Below are positions 59,472 through 64,000 of a stretch of DNA of 64,000 nucleotides, in pieces. Position numbers and translations under genes: made by a program. Numbering within the stretch: the first letter of the stretch is position 1; each line of letters starts with the position of its first letter. The stretch lies in NCBI GenBank assembly GCA_014281115.1, contig JACONQ010000001.1, positions 3,968,001-4,032,000 of the forward strand. Reading direction: 5' to 3'. The notes below the pieces were generated by a model, which was given only the letters and a program-made list of their open reading frames with translations, had not been told where the DNA came from and did no database searches. The stretch comes from Laburnicola sp. R22_1 (taxonomy: Eukaryota > Ascomycota > Dothideomycetes > Pleosporales > Didymosphaeriaceae).

Positions 59472-60851
59472 ATGCCTCAACTCAAGATTTTGATATCGGG
59501 AGGCGGCGTTGCAGGGCCATGCCTCGCCTGGTGGTTAATCAAAGCCAATGTCGACGCGCAAATAACTATTGTCGAACGGGCACCCGAGCCAAGAACAGCA
59601 GGCCATGCAGTCGACATCCGTGGTGCGGCAGTTGAGGTCATGAAAGCCATGGGCCTTGAGCAAGCAGTCAGGGACAAGACGACGACCGAGGAAGGATTCC
59701 AGTTCGTCTATCCAGATGGCGTAACGATGGCCACAATTGATGCTACCGGCGATGATAAGGCTCAAGGTTTCACCAGCGAGTACGTATCTTATCACTTCAA
59801 CGACGCCACTGTACTGATTCATATCCCGGCAATAGGTACGAGATCCTAAGGGGCGACCTATCTCTCATCTTTTACGACGCAATAAGGGATAAAAAAAACA
59901 TCGAGTACGTGTTTGACGAGTGCATCAAAGAGATAAATCAAGAGACGGAAAAGGACAAAGTCCGCGTCACATTCCCCAACCGGCTAGCCGAAGCAAGTTA
60001 TGACCTCGTGGTCGGTGCCGATGGTCAAATATCCCGGACCCGCCGTCTCGTTTTTGGCCGTGGACCCCAAACCGACAACTATATCCACCGCCTGGGCCAG
60101 TATATGGCATTCTGTACCATCCCGCGCATCTCCAGTGACACTAAATACGCGCAATGGTTCCCTGCGACCAAAGGCCGGGCGTTGATTCTGCGCCCTTCGC
60201 AGTACAATGACACGCGTGCGTTCTTGGGGGTGTGTGATTCGGACCTGAAGCGATTTGAAGAGGTTGACCAGGCGCTGAAGGACAAGGACGAGGAGAAAGC
60301 GAAGACGTGGTTGACGAAAGAGCTTGAGGGCACGGGATGGCAGAGCGAGAGGATCTTGGACGAAATGTGGAAGAGCAAGTACTTTTACATGCAAGAGTTC
60401 GTGCAGATTAAGATGGGACAGGAAGGGTATGCGAAGGGTAGAGTCGCGTTGTTGGGCGATGCCGGATACTGCCCGTCGCCTATCAGTGGGATGGTATGTG
60501 CTTCCTCTCCATTGTCATCGGGTGAGCATTGCTAAGACGATACAGGGTACTACACTGGCAATTGTCGGCGCATACGTCCTAGCCGGTGAGATATCTAGTT
60601 CGCCAACAGACATCCCCACAGCACTGCAGCGGTATGTGACTACTCTACGGCCATTTGTGGAGCAGAGTCAGAAGCTGCTTCCGGGGTTACCGCAGGTTCT
60701 TAGTCCACAGAGTACGTGGGGTTTGAAGATTTTGCATTTTGTCGTGGGTGTTTACAGGTCTTCTCTGGCGACAAAGATGCTGCCGTGGGTGGCTTGGGCA
60801 CTTCCGAGAACAAAGGAGTGGGAACTACCAAAGAAGTATTCCGAGCTATAG
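59472..60851 (+). CDS. FAD-dependent monooxygenase (aromatic/TetX-like family)
   Basis: Single-component flavin monooxygenase. Exons 59472-59779, 59836-60493 and 60546-60851 give 423 aa. The FAD-binding fold begins at once: MPQLKILISGGGVAGPCLAW (GxGxxG-type) with the ribose-binding acidic residue in TIVERAPEPR and the Arg in HAVDIRGAAVE. The second motif is LVVGADGQISRTR (DG motif) and the third is RVALLGDAGYCPSP (GD motif); the latter is followed by GMGTTLAIVGAYVLAGEI across intron 2. The substrate is unknown; relatives act on aromatics, polyketides or antibiotics. No polyketide synthase or other backbone gene is within the window. It lies between two copies of the dispersed repeat and beside transposon debris. 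Confidence 0.9.
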
Positions 60852-60877
60852 TACCGAGGCAACGGTTTGAGTACCAT

Positions 60878-60901
60878 GTATTACCCCGGGATGATCAATA
60901 C
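60878..60901 (+). repeat. Copy of the dispersed imperfect palindrome
   Basis: GTATTAC - CCCGGGATGAT - CAATAC, preceded by TTTGAGTACCAT. It lies about 27 bp after the monooxygenase stop, so it is probably transcribed. It pairs in inverted orientation with the copy at 58019. Confidence 0.55.
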
Positions 60902-61156
60902 CAAAGCCAAAGGTACTCAAACTTCTGTCCTGTGTCTGTACCTGTTAAGGCTTGATGGCATCAATGGGTTGATTTGGTTATGTCCGTGTAGGCAAAGGTG
61001 GGCTTGCGCACATAGTCTATCGGTGAACAACATAGTGAGATATGAGGGCGTCTCCAATGCAGTCGTATACAAACAGTTCTCTGCATTCCACCACGATTAC
61101 GAAGAGTTGAAAAAAGTGCCATATCAAAACAATCTATAAAAGGTTAGGTCGACTAT

Positions 61157-61176
61157 GAATGAATGAATGAATGAAT
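61157..61176 (+). repeat. (GAAT)5 microsatellite
   Basis: Five perfect GAAT units. Confidence 0.85.
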
Positions 61177-61343
61177 ATCAAAACAATAGAAATGGTGGGG
61201 AGATCAATGGACAGTATTAGCCTTTGGGAAATCGCCTGAACGATAACAAAACAGCGAAGGCATCGATACTCGATTGGATTTGTGACCAACACCTACTATA
61301 ACTATCTAAACCATAATGCATATCAATAACACTATGTCATCTT

Positions 61344-62286
61344 TCAGTTTGCAGCAGTCCACAGAGCAGGGCCCGGTATGGGGTAGCTAGTGGGGTTGTT
61401 GTAGAGGTAGAATAGAATGCCCGGATCATTCCTCTTGTACAAGCTCGTTCCAGGAACACCATTTGTCGGCGCAACATTACCGCTTCCAGTAACCTTGAGG
61501 TTCAAGCATTGCGGGTAGTTCTGTGCGCCGTTGTCGTTGCCACCGCTGTGTAGAGCAATGATCTCGTGCCTGATCACGTAGTTGCCCGGTCTGAGATTCT
61601 TAGGGATGACAGTCGACGCAGTGAAGCTGTTTTTGATGAGCTGGTCCGTGACCCAGGTGCCGATGCCGCCGGGAGTGACAAGGCCTCCTGCAGAGATCTT
61701 GGACCACCTTAGGCTCGATGGGGTAAGATGTGTGCATTCACCTATCATATACCATGTCAGTACTGCTGTACCCTCCTTATCTAATATATACGAAGGGTGG
61801 AAAGGCGACTCACCATTGCAGGGCGCGATGTAGTTGATGATAGGGCCTTTGTGCGATTCGGGCCAAGTGCTGGAAGACATGCAGTGTTAGTCGCGGCAAA
61901 CCACGATCAGGGCTTAACTCACTTCCAGATAAAGTCGATCTTATCACCAGCTTTCACATTGACGTAGGCCTGACCGGCCAGGGCGCTCTTGTGGCAGTTG
62001 ATATCGGCGGTACCGAAAGCATCGGGTGGCACGAAGCCGAGGTCTTGGTTGAGCGAGTCCCAACCGGCAGTAGTTGGGCGCGGTTGTCCGTTCTGGACGT
62101 AGTAATACCATAGTGGGTCTGATCCCTTGGTCACGGTGCCCCCGCTACGAACGCCGGTGACGAAGCCTGTGATGAATTAGTGGGCTGTGGAGAAGAGAAG
62201 AGAGCATGGGAAGAAGTGTATGTACCATGGGCTGAAACAGTCTCGAAGATGGCCGCCGCGGCGGTAAGGAGAGCAATGGTGTACAT
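61344..62286 (-). CDS. AA9 lytic polysaccharide monooxygenase (formerly GH61)
   Basis: Secreted copper enzyme that cleaves cellulose oxidatively. Exons 62286-62226, 62166-61923, 61869-61814 and 61741-61344 give 252 aa. Signal peptide of 19 residues ends VSA, leaving His20 as the mature N-terminus, the first copper ligand (HGFVTGV, completed across intron 1). The second His is in NYVIRHEIIALHSGG, and the axial Tyr region is AQNYPQCLNL. Other family motifs: DINCHKSALAGQAYVNVKAG, INYIAPCNGECTHL (across intron 3). There is no CBM1; the protein ends soon after the catalytic domain (PIPGPALWTAAN). The length fits single-domain AA9 enzymes. Regulation is likely by cellulose and carbon source, but no site was mapped. 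Confidence 0.95.
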
Positions 62287-63522
62287 CTTGAGGCTGTTTG
62301 AGAGAATATGAGAAAGTTATTGCGCGTGCAGGAGAAGAAAATGATTGTCGTTGAACTTTTATATTGTTCCCAACATGCAGTGCATGGCGAATCCAGATTC
62401 TAAAGTTTATTCCAAGAACCCCCGGACCGCGAAATCCGTAACACTGGAGCAAAAAGCAATACACTTCTGTACTAGGTATCACGAGTCCCTGATATTTCCT
62501 ACTCTTCGCGCGAATCAACATTCCTAATGTGGCGCGCGTACGACTACCGGGAGTCTGAGCCCGGGCACTGATGTTGTTCGGTATGTCAAAGTATCTCCGT
62601 ATATATTGCAGAGTTGCAAATGCGTTGGTGGAAGTTTAGCGAAAGAATTGTACAACGCGGGGTGCAGGGAGTCTAAGAACCCGGAATCCCCGGCGTTTAA
62701 TCTATTCGCTGCTGGAGGTGTCCTCATATGGAGCACCCGAACGTGGTGGCAAGATGGTGCTTATGAATTCCGAAATGGTACATGTCGTGATTTCTGAGAT
62801 GCTTGGGATGCTAGGAAACGGAAGGTGATAAGCTTCAAGTGATCCAAAACAAGGAACAGATGAAGCTCAGGGTTAGGGTTATGGAGCGCAGAACAGTGTA
62901 GACACCAGCGCTCGAGACGGATACCGGGCCGGATTGTGTGCAAGTGCAGCCCCCAAGTGCATGGCGCCACGTGAATACCTTAGGTAAGGCGGGAGTAGCA
63001 AGTCCATGACTACGCTCCCCGCATTCAATCATTGTAGCGACTATTAGTATGATACATATTAAATATCATGCAGGCGCTTAAAAGAAAAAGCTAGGTGTTG
63101 TGCTCCTATGCTCGCCATCCCCTGCGACATGACATGATTTTGACTTCGCATATTAGCGAACTACTAAACTATGTTCGGTCTAGCCTTCCTGGTCCTGGTC
63201 AGCTGGTCTTCTTCCGGGCAACTTCGAAACCTTTTACACGTCACACGTCGTACTAGCATCTTCATAAAGACCTTGAAATATTAATTTCCAAGTACAATTA
63301 CCGCTGATATTTATTGCTATTGGGTTCCGCGTGATATATTTTCGCTATGTCTTCAACTACTACCGTGTTTCATCACCCGACGATCGGCCCCACCTGACGA
63401 TCGATTTGGCAGGGTCCGTGCGTACAACTTTTGAAGCTGTACAACGCAATACAAATTGTATACAGGCCAGATTTTTTGGTGGAGAGCTTTTGAGAGGCAT
63501 AGGAGACGATCGCGATACTTTA
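62287..63522. other. Intergenic, LPMO upstream region and transposon 3' flank
   Basis: The left part is the promoter side of the LPMO gene. The right part, beyond about 63370, belongs to the pogo-like remnant (paired direct repeats). Middle section AT-rich; nothing recognised. Confidence 0.5.
63374..63403 (-). repeat. Paired direct repeats beside the right-edge transposase end
   Basis: CACCCGACGATCG (63374-63386) and CACCTGACGATCG (63391-63403) on the plus strand; one mismatch, offset 17 bp, about 120 bp beyond the transposase stop. Confidence 0.55.
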
Positions 63523-64000
63523 TTAGGTGCGATAATGCTCAGGGAGCCGTAAAGAGCGACCCCGGCGTGTACGCGCTGGCGTAGGCGCCACATCTACAAC
63601 AGATGAAAAGTTGTACTCTACATCCTCCTCATCAATTAAAGGAGGCGTAATAACCTTCTCCTTGCCCTTGCGCGTCACCTTGGAGGTGTTTTGGAGTGGG
63701 AGAGGAGCTTCTTGGATGCCTTTGGGGGCCTTGCTTTTGGTGCCCGAAGCGCCTGGGTTGACGCCAGGCCCTGGGCGCGCTCCTCCTCTTGTATAGCCTT
63801 TGTACGCCTCTGCTCCTCCTGGATAGCCTTCCTCTGCTCCTTCTCTTGCTCCTTAGCCTTTGCCTCCTGATCTTTTTGTGCCTGGCGTTGGCGAGCTTCC
63901 TTGACCTTTGCGGGGGACCAAAATATTGCGCCGCCAGCGTAATCTGCAGGTGGTTCAAGCAGTAGAGGCTTTCCTTGCGTAGGGCGCTTCTTCTGGGCTA
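63523..64000 (-). pseudogene. C-terminal part of a pogo-like transposase with a frameshift (runs off the right edge)
   Basis: Read leftwards from the edge, the frame gives KRPTQGKPLLLEPPADYAGG and then AIFWSPAKVKEARQRQAQKD, clearly homologous to the tail at 58.2-58.8 kb (GGAVFWSPARVQRARD). A Glu/Lys/Arg coil follows. The frame stops at a TGA at about 63677. The neighbouring frame continues without break (RKGKEKVITPPLIDEEDVEY) to the end motif RRGRSLRLPEHYRT and TAA at 63523-63525. A one-base shift therefore separates the two parts. The catalytic part lies outside the window. Confidence 0.7.

Larger units (their letters stand above)
60852..61343. other. Intergenic between convergent genes
   Basis: 3' flanks of the monooxygenase and LPMO genes. 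Contains a repeat copy and a short (GAAT)5 microsatellite. Confidence 0.5.

Noticed and set aside
59472..62286. Secondary-metabolite gene cluster
   Set aside because: A monooxygenase, a distant MFS transporter and an NmrA-like gene are present, but there is no backbone synthase and they are tens of kb apart among housekeeping genes.

Overview
The window is nuclear DNA of a filamentous ascomycete (Pezizomycotina), most likely a Dothideomycete of the Pleosporales type. The case rests on short 44-90 bp GT-AG introns in most genes, compact 5' ends with tiny first exons, single-copy fungal genes (AKR1, eIF3g, LGD1, PGI, YPK1, ADA2, UFE1), fungal-only families (HET, NACHT/patatin receptors, AA9 LPMO) and pogo-type transposon debris. 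The order is inferred from protein resemblance, not tested.

Layout. 0-0.5 kb: end of a pogo-like transposase. 0.6-6.6 kb: AKR1 palmitoyltransferase, an NmrA-like protein, eIF3g. 7.2-11.1 kb: a decayed patatin-NACHT-ankyrin receptor with an insertion. 11.4-33.6 kb is a gene-dense housekeeping block: an unknown protein, L-galactonate dehydratase, an RBM25-like splicing factor diverging from mitochondrial bS21m, a predicted membrane protein with a 16-nt microexon, glucose-6-phosphate isomerase, YPK1/YpkA kinase diverging from ADA2, two unknown proteins and a 5'-truncated HET gene. 35.6-44.4 kb: an unknown protein, a small secreted Cys-rich protein, an MFS transporter diverging from the ER SNARE UFE1, and aspartate aminotransferase with a GC-AG intron. 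45.6-47.4 kb: a stand-alone Ty1/copia-type Gag-like gene with no pol. 48.3-52.6 kb: tRNA-Ser(AGA), an unknown protein, mitochondrial holo-ACP synthase and a MID2-like wall-sensor-type protein. 52.6-64 kb is gene-poor and accessory: a secreted BYS1/thaumatin-like protein, an FAD monooxygenase and an AA9 polysaccharide monooxygenase among remnants of two more pogo-like transposons.

The genes do not form one pathway; most are independent housekeeping genes. The secreted and wall-related set (AA9 LPMO, BYS1-like protein, Cys-rich protein, MID2-like protein) together with LGD1, an enzyme of pectin-sugar catabolism, suits a plant-associated saprotroph or pathogen. Non-self-recognition genes (NACHT/patatin, HET) are present but damaged.

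The most unusual signals are a short imperfect palindrome repeated about ten times across the window, the stand-alone Gag-like gene, and paired direct repeats behind all three pogo-like transposase ends. All gene models were spliced by eye; reading frames close exactly for every multi-exon model given except the truncated or broken ones.
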